The notes beneath the pieces were generated by a model. It had not been told where the DNA came from and searched no databases. It was given only the letters and a program-made list of their open reading frames with translations. A stretch of 64,000 nt of DNA. Origin: Muscardinus avellanarius. Lineage: Eukaryota; Chordata; Mammalia; Rodentia; Gliridae. The stretch covers positions 18,946,092 through 19,010,091 of the forward strand of contig OY726578.1 of the NCBI GenBank assembly GCA_963383645.1. Reading direction: 5' to 3'. The translations under genes were made by a program, and so were the position numbers. Position 1 is the stretch's first letter, and each line of letters begins with the position of its first letter. Positions 11,341 to 21,120 of this stretch are shown here, one piece after another.

Positions 11341-11559
11341 TGTCCAGCGACAAAGATATCGCAGGGGTTATTTTTATTCTGCGGCTCACGGAGGTTGTGC
11401 CTTGCCAGGCTCGTGGCGGAAGCTGTGGGGCCGAGCCGGGCTCCTTGCTGACCAGCTCCGTTCCGAGAGGGCGCCCTCCTCGCTCGCTCCGCTCTTCCTC
11501 CACGCCGCTCAGGCAGATGGACGGGCGTTTGTTCCGTGTTGATGATGGACATGGACTAT

Positions 11560-11774
11560 GTCCCCATCTGCTTGGTGGAAAAACCGGTGACTACACTGAG
11601 CAATGTCCATTTAAAATATTAAATTGCATCAAAACTTATGACATTTAAAGTGCTTTTACAATTTAGTTAAGATAACAGTTTCATCTGTTTCCATGTAATT
11701 ACAGAGGTTTGGAGTCATTTTAATTTAGCAGGCTGGAAAAATATGACCTCTGGCTACATGGCCTTTTCATTTTA

Positions 11775-11776
<2 letters not shown>
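11560..11776. other. Candidate conserved noncoding patch
   Basis: AT-rich unique sequence with a GATA-type agataac and a ccatgtaattacag homeodomain-like site. It runs up to the (TG)n tract. No conservation data were available. Confidence 0.25.

Positions 11777-11817
<41 letters not shown>
11777..11817. repeat. (TG)n microsatellite
   Basis: About 20 perfect GT dinucleotides. Unlike most microsatellites here, it does not abut a SINE. Confidence 0.97.
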
Positions 11818-11819
<2 letters not shown>

Positions 11820-12744
11820 ACAGATGAACGTGGGGAGGTTTCATTACTTTCAGCTCTTCCACGGGCTCTAATTGTCTCCGCGGCCACCCTGTAGCCTCCT
11901 CCTCCTGTCTGCTGACAGCAGTCAGGATTTCCGTGTGACACAGAGCAGCAGATTATTGATTTTGTTTTTCGTGTCAGGGCACTGTGCGTGCCCCTCGAGG
12001 TGATCTTGTGGGCATTTAGTTCATCAGTGATTATGCACAGGACCCACTTTAGCTTGAGCTCGGAAGGCAATGTCAGACAGGAAAGGACCCGGACATTCTT
12101 TTAAGAGTGAACATCAGGGATTTCTACTGGAGAGAAACACCGCGCTGTCGCTTCTCCTTCTGTGTTGTGCTTTGATTTCTCCGGCATGTTTAAAGAGCCT
12201 GACATTTCGTTTCTCTGTGTTCACTTGAGCAGGGAGTGTGGGATCAGAAGCCATCGATTGGTTAGCAGGAGTCTATAACTCTCGAGTAGCATTTGGTCAT
12301 GAGTGGAGGCTCCGCACGTTTGGAAGTCAACTCCCAAATAATTGGGTGTATCTGCAGCCGGCGGGGTCGGCCCTGATCTGGCTCCAAGATGGGAAAGTGG
12401 ATCTGGTTCGATGAAGCTGCAGGGAAGCCTCCCCTCTCTCAGTGAAAGTGAATTCTAAGGACTTCAGAAAATCTGTTTGTGTTATCCTGGGCTTTTTTCT
12501 CATGGAACGCCTCACAGCGTTTACAGCGTCCTCAGAATTACCCTCAGCAGGTCTTCTGAGCACGCCTGCGCCCAGAGCCCAGTGAGTCTCGCACGGTGAG
12601 CTCCTTCCTCAGCCCCTCAGCTGCCTTGTGCCTCTCAAGGATGAGTGGCACGAGAGAGAACTCGAGGGTCACCATCCGGGGGGCAGTGGTGAGAGCGGCA
12701 TCTCCGCTTTGAGTTCTGTGCTTACTCCTCGTATCTTAGCGTAT
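11818..12744. other. Unique intronic sequence
   Basis: No SINE or LINE is recognised. Antisense open frames here are short and unsupported. Confidence 0.4.
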
Positions 12745-13135
12745 GTATGTTAGACGTAGAATGTCTCCTGAAAAGCTCATATAGTAATGTTTAGAGCTGA
12801 TCAAATCAAGTCATGAGGGCTGTAATCTCCCGTTGATGAATCCATCACAGTGGATTTGCTGGGTGGTCACCTCGGCAGGCAGGGTGTGGCTGGAGGAGTT
12901 GGGTGCTTGTGTCGTTGAATCCCCTGCTCACTCCCTTGCTTCTGGCCTCCATGATGTGAGAGCAGAGCCTTGCTCTCTTCCTCTGCTTCCTACCATGCCC
13001 TTACCTCTACAGCCCTGGCCCGGCATGGACTGAACCCTAAAATCTCCAGAACTGTGAGCAAATAAATCTTTCTTCCTCTGAGTTGTGTGGTCAGGCTTAT
13101 TGGGTCACAGCAGTGAAAATGTTAACTGAAACAGA
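12745..13135 (+). mobile_element. MaLR-type solo LTR (MLT1/MST-like)
   Basis: The tail agaactgtgagcaaataaat, then cttcctc and a 'gttgtgtggtcaggcttattgg'-like end, follows the 3' end typical of mammalian MaLR LTRs. It includes an AATAAA signal near 13061. The 5' part (catgagggctgtaatctccc) fits the same family. No internal retroviral sequence adjoins it, so this is an old solo LTR. Confidence 0.7.
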
Positions 13136-14297
13136 GAGTAATGGCTATTTTCTTCTATAAATTTTGTCCTAATGGGAATATTCTACTACTAGGTGGATTG
13201 TCTATAATTTAGGTGCAGAATCTTGCTTCTTTCCTGCTTGCTTTAGACTTGAGTGGCCAGTCTGCTTTGGGTTTTGATTGGTTGATACTGATCCAGTAGG
13301 TTTGAGGGAAGATGGCAAGACCCCACTACTCAAGTCCTTCCCTTGAAATACACAACGCAGTGCAGGCGCTGTCCTTCTAGAGGGCCTCGCTTGCCCTGGA
13401 TGGGTTTGGAATAAATCTGATGACCTCAGGGCTTTTGATGGCTAACGTGCCTACAGTGTGACTGAGGATACATAGATCATTGCTTCCCAGGTACTGTAGT
13501 GAGACTCTATCACAGAAACTCTAAGAATGAAATATGACACGGAATGCGAGTGGAGGAGAATGGTAGCCGAGTAGCAGGACCCGAAGAAGAAGCATGTGCC
13601 AAGGAGAAAAGGGTAACGACTTCCGAGAGCTTCCCTTTAAAATCTGCAGTTAGTTTCTGCCCTGACCATCTCATTATTTTTTTCGTGTTTTGTTTTCCTT
13701 TCTTGTTCCCTAAGTGTTCAGTTATTTTTGTCTTCCTTTTTTCTCTGTAGATTGTTTCTTTGCCGCTGTGCTATGCAGTGTGCCATCCTATACATTTCCC
13801 AGAACCATGGAGCGGGCATCATTTCTTCCTCCTGACCTCCTCCTCCCCCTTCTCACAGCTCCCAGTACCACCTCCCTGGGGTGATGCTGGACTGGTCTAG
13901 GGGAGGTGCAGTTGGGGTGTTAATGAAAATAAAGGGGTGGCGGGAGTGTCTGGGGCAGTGAGTATGCTTTTTTTCTGAAAAGGAAATGGTAAGCTAATAA
14001 ATTTGGGAATCCGCGTTACATCATCCACACTGTTTGCATGCAAAGAGCCTTGAATGTCACAGACCAGTGTTCTATGAAGTGCACACCAAAGGCGGCTGTT
14101 GGTGGTTATCACGGATGTACAAAAAGATGCATCCATAGGTCCCACTCCACGTCACCTGCAAAAGCTACACCCAGCCACCCGCTCTTACAGTTAGTGACAG
14201 CTGTGGCCCTCTGTCAGCCCGTGGATCTGTCCCACTCAAGCTCTGGTAAGGATCTGGAGCTGGCATGACCCCTCCTGCCTTTCAGAAGTTTCATATG
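13136..14297. other. Unique intronic sequence
   Basis: No recognised mobile element, RNA gene or exon. The composition is ordinary. Confidence 0.4.
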
Positions 14298-14500
14298 AAT
14301 CTGGGTGTGGTGGCACATGCCTGTAATTCCAGTACTTGGGAGGCTGAGATAAGGAGAACAAAGGTTTGAGGCCAGCCTCAGCAACTTCCTGAGGCCTTCA
14401 GAAGTTTATGAAGACCCTGTTTCAAAATTAAAAATAAAAATGGGTCTAGGGGTGGAGCCAGGAAGTAGAACGCCCCGAGTTCAACGCACGCACGCGCACA
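14298..14500 (+). mobile_element. B1-ID SINE
   Basis: The B1 half (tctgggtgtggtggcacatg) is followed by an ID half ending gagttcaacgcacgc. A CA-rich and A-rich tail continues to about 14550. Confidence 0.9.
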
Positions 14501-14550
14501 CACCCCAAAACCCACACACAAAAGCAAAACAGAAAAGAAAAAAAAATTAA

Positions 14551-15118
14551 GACCTTCCCAGTGAACCTAGGGCAGCTCTAATATTGCAAGTCAGAGGTGC
14601 TGGCCAGTGTGTATCTTCATCCTTTGTTATTCAAACTGCGGTCCCTCCTCTCGTCTGACCCAGAGAGAGAGTAATGCAGAACTTCGGCCTCCATTCAGAC
14701 TCATTTGGTGTATCTGGTTCACAGAACCAAGAGCTGTGGCCAACGCATGGGGCTTTGCCTCCCAGACCCTCCACCTCTCACCTTATGGTCTTGTCTATTC
14801 TTTCCCCGTCCGACCTCATTGTTTTCCTTAGTAAAATGGGCTCAGGTGCCTGTTTCATAGGGGCTGTAGAGATATAGGAAATGATTACATGATACCATAT
14901 ATCATATCATATAGGAAGAAGCTTTCAGGATACATGTGAAGTTGATAATATTTGTTTTCTTTCTTCTACACAAGTTACCCTGTTACCAATTCCCACCCTG
15001 CAGACTGAATAAGAACCTCGATGTTTGTAGGCCAGAGTGGAGAACCAGGTCAGGTAGAAAAATAGTTTCTTGTGTGTGAATGCTGGCTTATTTTCCGAGA
15101 GACAGTTTTAATATTGAA
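14551..15118. other. Unique intronic sequence
   Basis: No repeat or exon is recognised. It ends at the left target-site copy of the LINE at 15132. Confidence 0.4.
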
Positions 15119-15131
15119 CAAATTTCCACTT
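15119..15131. repeat. Left target-site duplication of the HAL1-like LINE
   Basis: The 13 bases caaatttccactt recur exactly at 17893-17905. The left copy is followed directly by the T-run that is the element's poly(A) tail on the minus strand. Confidence 0.85.
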
Positions 15132-15281
15132 TTTTTTTTTATTGGTGCACTGTATTCATACATCATAGTGGGATACAAACTTTTGTAGACATACATGCAC
15201 ACATCGCCCAGTCAGCCCCCACCCGATCCCTACCCCATTGTCTCCCCATCCCTCCTTCCCATGCTTGGCTTAGTGGTTGAC

Positions 15282-16160
15282 ATCTAGTATTATAGAAATT
15301 TATCCAAAATTAAAAATGATAATCTCACATAACAGTTTTGTTTGTCTGATACCAAGCTTTTGATGACTTAAAGATAACATTTCAATATTTCTTTTTACTT
15401 TCTTTCTTACCAGAGAATATTTTTTTTCTATTTTTTTTAGGTGAAACTATCATATATTTATATATTTATTTTTCAGAAAAAAAATCTATCCTAATATGGA
15501 ATATGGACTCTAGATACCCAAAACGATCTTGAAAAAGAACAAAGCTAGAAGATATATATTTTCTGATTTCAAACCATATAAAGCTACAATAATTGAAACA
15601 ATGTAGTACTATTCTAAAGGCAGATCTATAAACCATTGGAGTTAAATAAAAGCCTAGAGCTAAATTCTTCCCTATATTGTCAAGTTATTTTTGACAAGGT
15701 TTCCACGAATATTTGGTGGTGGAAATAACAATCTTTTAACTAAATATTGTTGAAAAATAATAATTACATGGAAAAGAATAAAATTGGACCCTTACCTAAT
15801 CCCATATACAAGTATTAACTCAAAATAGATAAAAGACCTAAATATAAATCTTAAGACTATAAACTTTTAGGAGAAAATCTGGGTCATAAAACCTCACAAC
15901 ATTGAAATTGGCAGTGATTTCTTGGATATGATTTCAATGGCACAGGCAACAGAAGAGTATACAAACTCCCTAAAAAATAAAAAAATATTGTATATCCAAA
16001 GACAATGTAAACAGAGTTAAAAGTTACTGATGGAATGGGATAAAATATTTCCAAATGCTATATCTGAAGGTATATTAATATTCCAACTAGAAATCCTAAA
16101 AATTACCAACAATAAAGGCAAACAATACCATTTAGAGATAGGTAAAAGACTAACATAAAT
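15282..16160 (+). mobile_element. Old L1 ORF2 segment, inverted, inside the HAL1-like element
   Basis: Positions 15490-16160 follow the end of L1 ORF2 on the + strand, opposite to the host element. Landmarks are aaagaacaaagctagaagat, aagttatttttgacaagg and tattaactcaaaatagataa. The segment is much more diverged than the host ORF1 and full of stops. Positions 15282-15489 are AT-rich and unassigned. It has no tail or duplication of its own at either inner junction. Confidence 0.7.
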
Positions 16161-16185
16161 AATGAATCTCCACAGATAACCAATC

Positions 16186-17148
16186 TTAGTTGTCTGTTGG
16201 ATGGAAAATCTTGTTTCTCTGGTTCTGGTGTGTGTTACCTATTTCTTCTTTGTAGTTAATCTCTTTGAGTATTTTCTCTAGCGCTGGTTTTGAAGACATA
16301 AATTCCTTCAGTTTCTGTTTGTCATGGAAGCTTCTTATTTTTCCATCTAATTTGATAGAAAGTATGGCTGGGTAGGAAATTTTTGGCTGGAAGTTGTTTT
16401 CTTTCAGAGTTTGGAATATGTTACTCCAAGCCCTTCTGGCGCTCATGACTTGGTTTGGGAAGTCTGGAGTGATTCTAATTGGCTTGCCTCTGAATGTCAC
16501 TTGGCCCCTTTTTTTTGTTGCCTTTAAGATTCTCTGCTTGGCTTCCACATTGGTCATTTTGACAATTATGTGGCGTGGGGATCCTCTTCTCCGATCCTGT
16601 CTAAAGGGAGTTCTATACGTTTCCTGGACCTGTGTATCAACCTCTTGCTCTATGTTTGGAAAACTTTCTGCTATTACTTCCTTGAAGAGATTGTTGATCC
16701 CTTTGGTTTCACTTTCTTTTCCCTCCTCTATTCCAATTATTCTTAGGTTAGCTCTCTTAAAATGGGCCCATATTTCTTCAATGTCAGATTCCTGCTGTCG
16801 GATATTTTTTTCTAGATTAGAAACTATGCGTTCATTTTTGGAATGATCATCTTCTAAGAGCGAGATTCTGTTCTCCATGTGGTCTAATCGGTTGTTCATG
16901 CTTTGAATTGAGGCCTTTACTTCATTAATTGCATCCTTTATCTCTTTTTGGCTGTCTCTGAGTTCTTTTCGAAGCACCTCTATTATTTCTACAGTTATTT
17001 TCCTGATTTGATCTTCTAGAAATCTCTGATTTTCTGTTTTATCGGGTTCTGATGTTGTGGGGTTGTGGGCATTCATTGCTCCAGTATTATTCCTCTTTCC
17101 CATGATTTCGGAAGTTTGTGCCTTCTCTGGGTTCTTCCCTTGGGTCAC
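16186..17148 (-). CDS. Intact LINE-1 ORF1 protein, 320 aa
   Basis: ORF1p is the RNA-binding, trimeric nucleic-acid chaperone of LINE-1 ribonucleoprotein particles. Residues 1-40 are a polar N-terminus. Residues 40-130 form heptad-rich coiled coil (LEDQIRKITVEIIEVLRKEL). Residues 133-230 form an RRM starting ANLRIIGIEEGKE, with PRHIIVKM at 191-198. The C-terminal domain follows, with GQVTFRGKPIRITPDF near 215-230. The length is slightly under human ORF1p (338 aa). The frame runs from ATG to stop without disruption, so the copy is young or was recently constrained. ORF2 does not follow it, so any mobility would need enzymes supplied in trans. Confidence 0.92.
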   Translation of the reverse strand: MTQGKNPEKAQTSEIMGKRNNTGAMNAHNPTTSEPDKTENQRFLEDQIRKITVEIIEVLRKELRDSQKEIKDAINEVKASIQSMNNRLDHMENRISLLEDDHSKNERIVSNLEKNIRQQESDIEEIWAHFKRANLRIIGIEEGKESETKGINNLFKEVIAESFPNIEQEVDTQVQETYRTPFRQDRRRGSPRHIIVKMTNVEAKQRILKATKKRGQVTFRGKPIRITPDFPNQVMSARRAWSNIFQTLKENNFQPKISYPAILSIKLDGKIRSFHDKQKLKEFMSSKPALEKILKEINYKEEIGNTHQNQRNKIFHPTDN

Positions 17149-17892
17149 TACGACTTCATTTAAGGTGCTCTGGATCGAGTCTGTGGTATCTCAGTCCCTA
17201 CTACTCCTTTACTGGATTGTATCTCAGAGTCTCCGACCCAGAGAGTCGATAGAGGCTGCTTTAGACTGTTGGGGGTGCCAGGTTGCATGTTCTCCTATGG
17301 TGTAATATCTCTGCCACCGCCACTCCCCCACTGGGTCAAGTCCCAGGGAGTACAGTACTGGGATTTTTCCTCTGTGGCCCGCAATTTGACTCACTGTTCT
17401 TGAGTACGCAGATGTAGCTGTACTGGACTCGGTGAATTCGCTGCTGCTGCCGCCGGTGGCAATATGGCGCCGCTGCTACGCCCTCGGCCGTGAGGCTGGC
17501 GTATTTCTTCTTGGTTTTGAGTTCCACTCTGAATCCCTGCAGCGTGTGCTGAGCTCAGCCATTGGGAGCTTTAGATGCTCCCTGCGCCGAGAAATCCCGC
17601 CTGGCTGTTCCGCTTCGGCTCACCTCGGCATGCTGTAGCCGTCCAGTGAAATCGCCGCTGCCGCCGGCAGTATGGCGCTGCTACCGCGTCCTCGGGCGTG
17701 AGGCCGGTGTATCTCCTCTGTCTCTGAGCTCTGTTCTCAGTCCACTTTCTCTCTGGAGCCTGGTGATTTTTTTTGTTTTTCTGGTCATGGTGTTTTCTGG
17801 CTATGAAAGGCGCTGATTTTGTGGTAATGGAGATTGGTTGTTAGCGGGGCTCTTAAGCCCCGCTTTTCTTGGTCGCCATCTTCCCGGAAGTC
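17149..17892 (-). promoter_or_regulatory. L1 5'UTR/internal promoter with repeated CpG-rich block
   Basis: The minus-strand start carries an ETS site (CCGGAAGT on +, 17884-17891) beside a YY1 site (CGCCATCTT on +, 17874-17882). YY1 marks the start of L1 transcription in human L1. A CpG-rich block occurs twice about 208 bp apart (17437-17510 and 17651-17715), sharing tatggcgc and gtgaggc words, like two diverged monomers. Promoter function is inferred from this architecture. Confidence 0.65.
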
Positions 17893-17905
17893 CAAATTTC
17901 CACTT
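17893..17905. repeat. Right target-site duplication of the HAL1-like LINE
   Basis: An exact copy of 15119-15131, directly next to the predicted L1 5' end. Confidence 0.85.
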
Positions 17906-18674
17906 ATTTTAAATATCTTGATGTGATTTTGGTTGACATGAAAAGGTTGGACTATGTAATTGTTCACGTTCCCTTCGAGCCCTGTAGGTTGATGAATTTT
18001 TGTTGCTTTTGTAGAACCGATACAGTGTGCCTTTCTGGGTTTTACGTTCTGAGTTCCACACAGAAAAGTCTTTGAAAAAGAGATCAAGCTTCACAAGAAA
18101 TTTCTTGTTTTTGTAACCGGAACATTGACGTTTTTGTGATGATGTTTTCTCTTAAAAATAAAAACAACAAGAAATGAGTTTTTTTTGCCAAACCCTCAAA
18201 GTCGCTTTGCCTTGGGCGCTGTGAGCAAGCACAGGCAGATCATAAAAGGTCAAGGCAGGCGCTGAGCTGCTCTCCAGCCAGAGTGGGCCCGAGGGGAGCA
18301 GCGCAGCCGGATGACTCCGGAGGGAGTGGTTCTGGGCCTGAGGATCTGTGAGTCCCCTGGACGGTGTATGGAGTTTTAAGGGGTGATTATTAGCATTGTG
18401 GCAATAGTTACTGTTTTTTTCCTTCCTGTGAGTTTTTATTTCGGGGGTCTTGCTTTGGAAGTTTTGCTAACTTGAACTTTATTGGCTGTAGCCTGATATA
18501 TTCCTTTGTGGCTCCAAATATTTGTGGCTGTTGTGGGTTTTTCTTTTTAATTTCAGTTCCTGTGATATTAAGACCAGCTGGTTAAAGTTATTTATTTTGA
18601 TACAGAAAGGTATTATGACTGAACCGTGCTGAATCGAGCCTCGGCCAGGGAGGCGGCCTGTGCCCTGGCAGGAT
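17906..18674. other. Unique intronic sequence
   Basis: No mobile element or exon is recognised. It is locally GC-rich at 18200-18350. Confidence 0.4.
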
Positions 18675-18870
18675 TGGGGGCTTTGAAGTCAGAGCCGCCT
18701 CCGCACTGACTCAGCGACCCAGTGGCTGCAGAGTGCATGCGGCGGCCTGGGCGAGCGCGCAGCCTCTCCGACGCTCCTCTCCTCCTCTGGAAAGAGTGAA
18801 TTATTACTTCTTATGTTTCAGGGTGGTTGGGAGCACTAATTTATAGAAAATGTCTGAAATGTGGAGTCTG
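18675..18870 (+). repeat. Probable MIR relic
   Basis: The order gggggctttgaagtcagagc, tctggaaagagtgaattatt and gtttcagggtggttgggagc is consistent with a diverged MIR. Confidence 0.5.
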
Positions 18871-18977
18871 CCCACGATCCTCCCCTCCTTTCTTCTTGCT
18901 CTTTCACTCCTTATTCCAGGAGGACGGAGCCGGAGGAGCCTTTGGAAGTGAAAGGAGAGAAAAACTCTCCCCGCAGA

Positions 18978-19166
18978 AGATGAGCCTATGATACCCAGTG
19001 CTTAGGGGGCTGAGAGAAGAGGCTCTCAGGTCTGAGGCCAGCATACAACCTTGTTCCAAAATGAAAAGAAAAAGGTCCAGAGGTGTGGCTCAGAGGTAGA
19101 AACCCCTGGGTTCAGTCCTTAGTCACACACACACACACACACGCACGCACGCACGCACGCACGAGT
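18978..19166 (+). mobile_element. B1-ID SINE with (CA)n(CGCA)n tail
   Basis: A shortened B1 half and an ID half ending gggttcagtccttagtc run straight into about 40 bp of CA then CGCA repeats. Confidence 0.85.
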
Positions 19167-19216
19167 ATCTTTGGGATTGGGACATCAGTAGAATGTCTAT
19201 AGGGTTAGTAGTCATA

Positions 19217-19320
19217 CTTTTTTATTGGTGCATTGTAATCATACATCGTGATGAAGTCAGAGGCAGACACGTACAGCTCCCCCCTCCCCCTCTCTGCACA
19301 CCACGCTGACGGGCATTGAT
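19217..19320 (-). mobile_element. L1 3' end, about 100 bp
   Basis: The + strand reads ttttttattggtgcattgta, then atcatacatcgtgatg, as at the 3' ends at 15132 and 28905. It is a severely 5'-truncated insertion. Confidence 0.75.
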
Positions 19321-19587
19321 GAATTATTGAAGTGTTCCCCTCCTCCGGCTTTCCTCAGTTGGAACAATTCTTACCTGTAATAATACCAAGCAGAAGAACA
19401 AGCCTGTCTTCAGTTATGTTTCTGCTCGGTTCTCCAGGTCTTTGGGCGTGGTAAGGACCAGGCCTACGCTTTCTTTCAGATTTCTGGGTCTGGCTAGTGC
19501 TGTTGTGGTTCCGTGCTAACAAAGAAGTCATCAGTCGTGTCGTAGTTCTTAAGTGTACTTCAAGGAGATCTTAATATGAAAACGTTC

Positions 19588-19672
19588 CTGTATTTTTTGT
19601 GGTGGGGTCTAACCTGCGGCCTTACACGTGATTGACAAGCGTGGCGCCACTGATCCATGCCCCAGCCCGGGA
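19588..19672 (-). mobile_element. ID-type SINE, degenerate
   Basis: On + the run gtggtggggtctaacctgcg to gatccatgccccagcccggg preserves the outline of an ID monomer. Confidence 0.6.
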
Positions 19673-19737
19673 TCAGAATCTTTAAACCAGGAAGGGAAGC
19701 TAAAGAAATATTGAACTGAGGTCAAATGAAAGAAAAC

Positions 19738-19800
19738 CTAGTGCTGGGGGTGCAGCCTGGCATGCTTCAGGTCCTGGTTCCATCCCCAGTGGTGCAAAAA
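19738..19800 (+). mobile_element. ID-type SINE
   Basis: Short monomer: gtgctgggggtgcagcctgg to ggttccatccccagtggtgc, followed by an A-rich tail. Confidence 0.8.
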
Positions 19801-19819
19801 GCATAAAAAAATATTTTTT

Positions 19820-20012
19820 TAAGGTACTGGGGTTTGAACACAGGGGCATTCCAGGCTAGCCCCCTAGCCCTTTTTATTTTTATTTTGAAACAGGGTTGCT
19901 CTAAGTTGCTGAAAGTTTCTCTAGGTTCCTCAGGCTGTTCTCAAACCTGCAATCCTCCTGCTTCGGCCTCCCAAGTACAGAGATGACAGGTGTACACTAC
20001 CACTCCCAGCTA
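19820..20012 (-). mobile_element. B1-ID SINE, minus strand
   Basis: It runs from aggtactggggtttgaacac to gtgtacactaccactcccag on +. Both halves are present. Confidence 0.92.
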
Positions 20013-20842
20013 AAATAAAATAAATGTAAAAGCCTGGCTGAATTTGCTGCATTTTCCTGGTAATGGTGCTTCCGGAGCCCACACTCCCTTACTCCTCTCT
20101 GCCCAGGGCTCTCTCTACTTGATGACACAGACAGAAGGCACTTGTTTTGAATATGGCCTGATTTCTGCGTTGCGTTGTGAGATTCCACACTGGATCGCTA
20201 GACCACTGATCATAGGGTTGGTATATATGTGGTTAGCACGATCTGTTACAGGCAGGGCCCAGATGCCAAATGACTCTGAGAATGAGGCTGCCTGAAAATA
20301 GCAAATGCTATTTGTTTCTATTGAATTTTATAGTATTGCTAAAACAGAACAGTAGATATGTACATGTGCGGTTATCTTCATCTATAAACAATAGCATCTA
20401 TTTAATGTTGGAATTAAGATTCCCTTTTTTTTTTTTTTTGGTCCTTTTTCTAAGCTCCCCAAGGAAATTAAAAATACCAAAAGACTGGGTTAATCCAAGT
20501 TTTTACTATTCGTGTAATTTTTTAAATAGGTGGAAGCTAGTTTTATACCCACACTTGAAAGCTATGGAGCAGCTGTACCTGGAACCGGGGTACATAACTC
20601 CAGGAGAATGTTGCTTCACACAGAACAGGCTCCAGGGGATGTTTATGGCTGTTTGCACGTGTTCCTGGGCCACGGGCTCTGCTCTCACCAGGACTCACCT
20701 GCCCTCCATGAGAGTGACCCTTTGGGGTGCTTGACTTAGGGCAGTGCTCTCCCCTGAATCAGGAGCCTTAAAGAAAAATCTGACTTTCCCAGGTAGGGGT
20801 TTCTTTCTAATCTTTATTTTAATCTATTCCAAAATTAATTAG
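20013..20842. other. Unique intronic sequence
   Basis: Contains a T-run at about 20425-20441. No repeat family or exon is recognised. Confidence 0.4.
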
Positions 20843-20925
20843 GACAGAGGGGATGTAACTCAGTGGTAGAGAACTTGGTTTAGCATGCACTAAGCAGTGG
20901 GTTCGATCCCTGGTACAGCGGAAAA
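20843..20925 (+). mobile_element. ID-type SINE with intact B box
   Basis: Resembles a tRNA-derived ID monomer: ggggatgtaactcagtggta, then agtgggttcgatccctggta. The A-box and B-box-like words are recognisable. Confidence 0.85.
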
Positions 20926-21039
20926 CAAATTAGATAAACAACTTTATAGATTATATACTTGGAGATACTTGTTACCGTTAAATAATGTACAAGTTCTGTA
21001 AAGGTCACTCACGAGAGGTACTTTTTCATTATTTGTGTA

Positions 21040-21120
21040 TGTATGTGAGTGAGTGTGAGTGTGTGTGCGTGTGCGTGTGTGTGTGTGCATGTGCGTGTGT
21101 GTGTGTGTGCGCGCGTGCAT
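21040..21120. repeat. (TG)n/(GTGC) tract
   Basis: About 80 bp of imperfect TG repeats ending tgtgcgcgcgtgcattc. Confidence 0.92.

Larger units (their letters stand above)
15132..17892 (-). mobile_element. ORF1-only LINE-1 derivative (HAL1-like), TSD-flanked
   Basis: Read on the minus strand, the order is as follows. The 5' end at about 17892 carries adjacent ETS and YY1 sites. Then come a CpG-rich 5'UTR of about 740 bp (17892-17149), an intact 320-codon ORF1 (17148-16186) and about 30 nt of spacer. Next is an unrelated segment of about 870 bp (roughly 16155-15282). Last are 150 bp of L1 3'UTR, homologous to 28905-29056, and a poly(A) tail. ORF2 is absent. A perfect 13-bp direct repeat abuts both outer ends, and no poly(A) or duplication occurs at the inner junctions. 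The simplest reading is therefore one insertion. Half-L1 (HAL1) elements with only ORF1 are known in mammals. The foreign middle segment is what makes this copy odd. Confidence 0.7.

Noticed and set aside
16394..16846. 150-residue + strand frame within the LINE
   Set aside because: Exact antisense of the ORF1 coding sequence.
15132..17892. Interpretation as a twin-primed, inverted full L1
   Set aside because: Twin priming inverts the 5' segment next to a sense 3' segment. Here the outer segments are in the same sense and the middle is inverted and older.
20843..20925. Possible tRNA gene with A and B boxes
   Set aside because: It lacks a foldable cloverleaf and matches the ID SINE family found elsewhere in the window.
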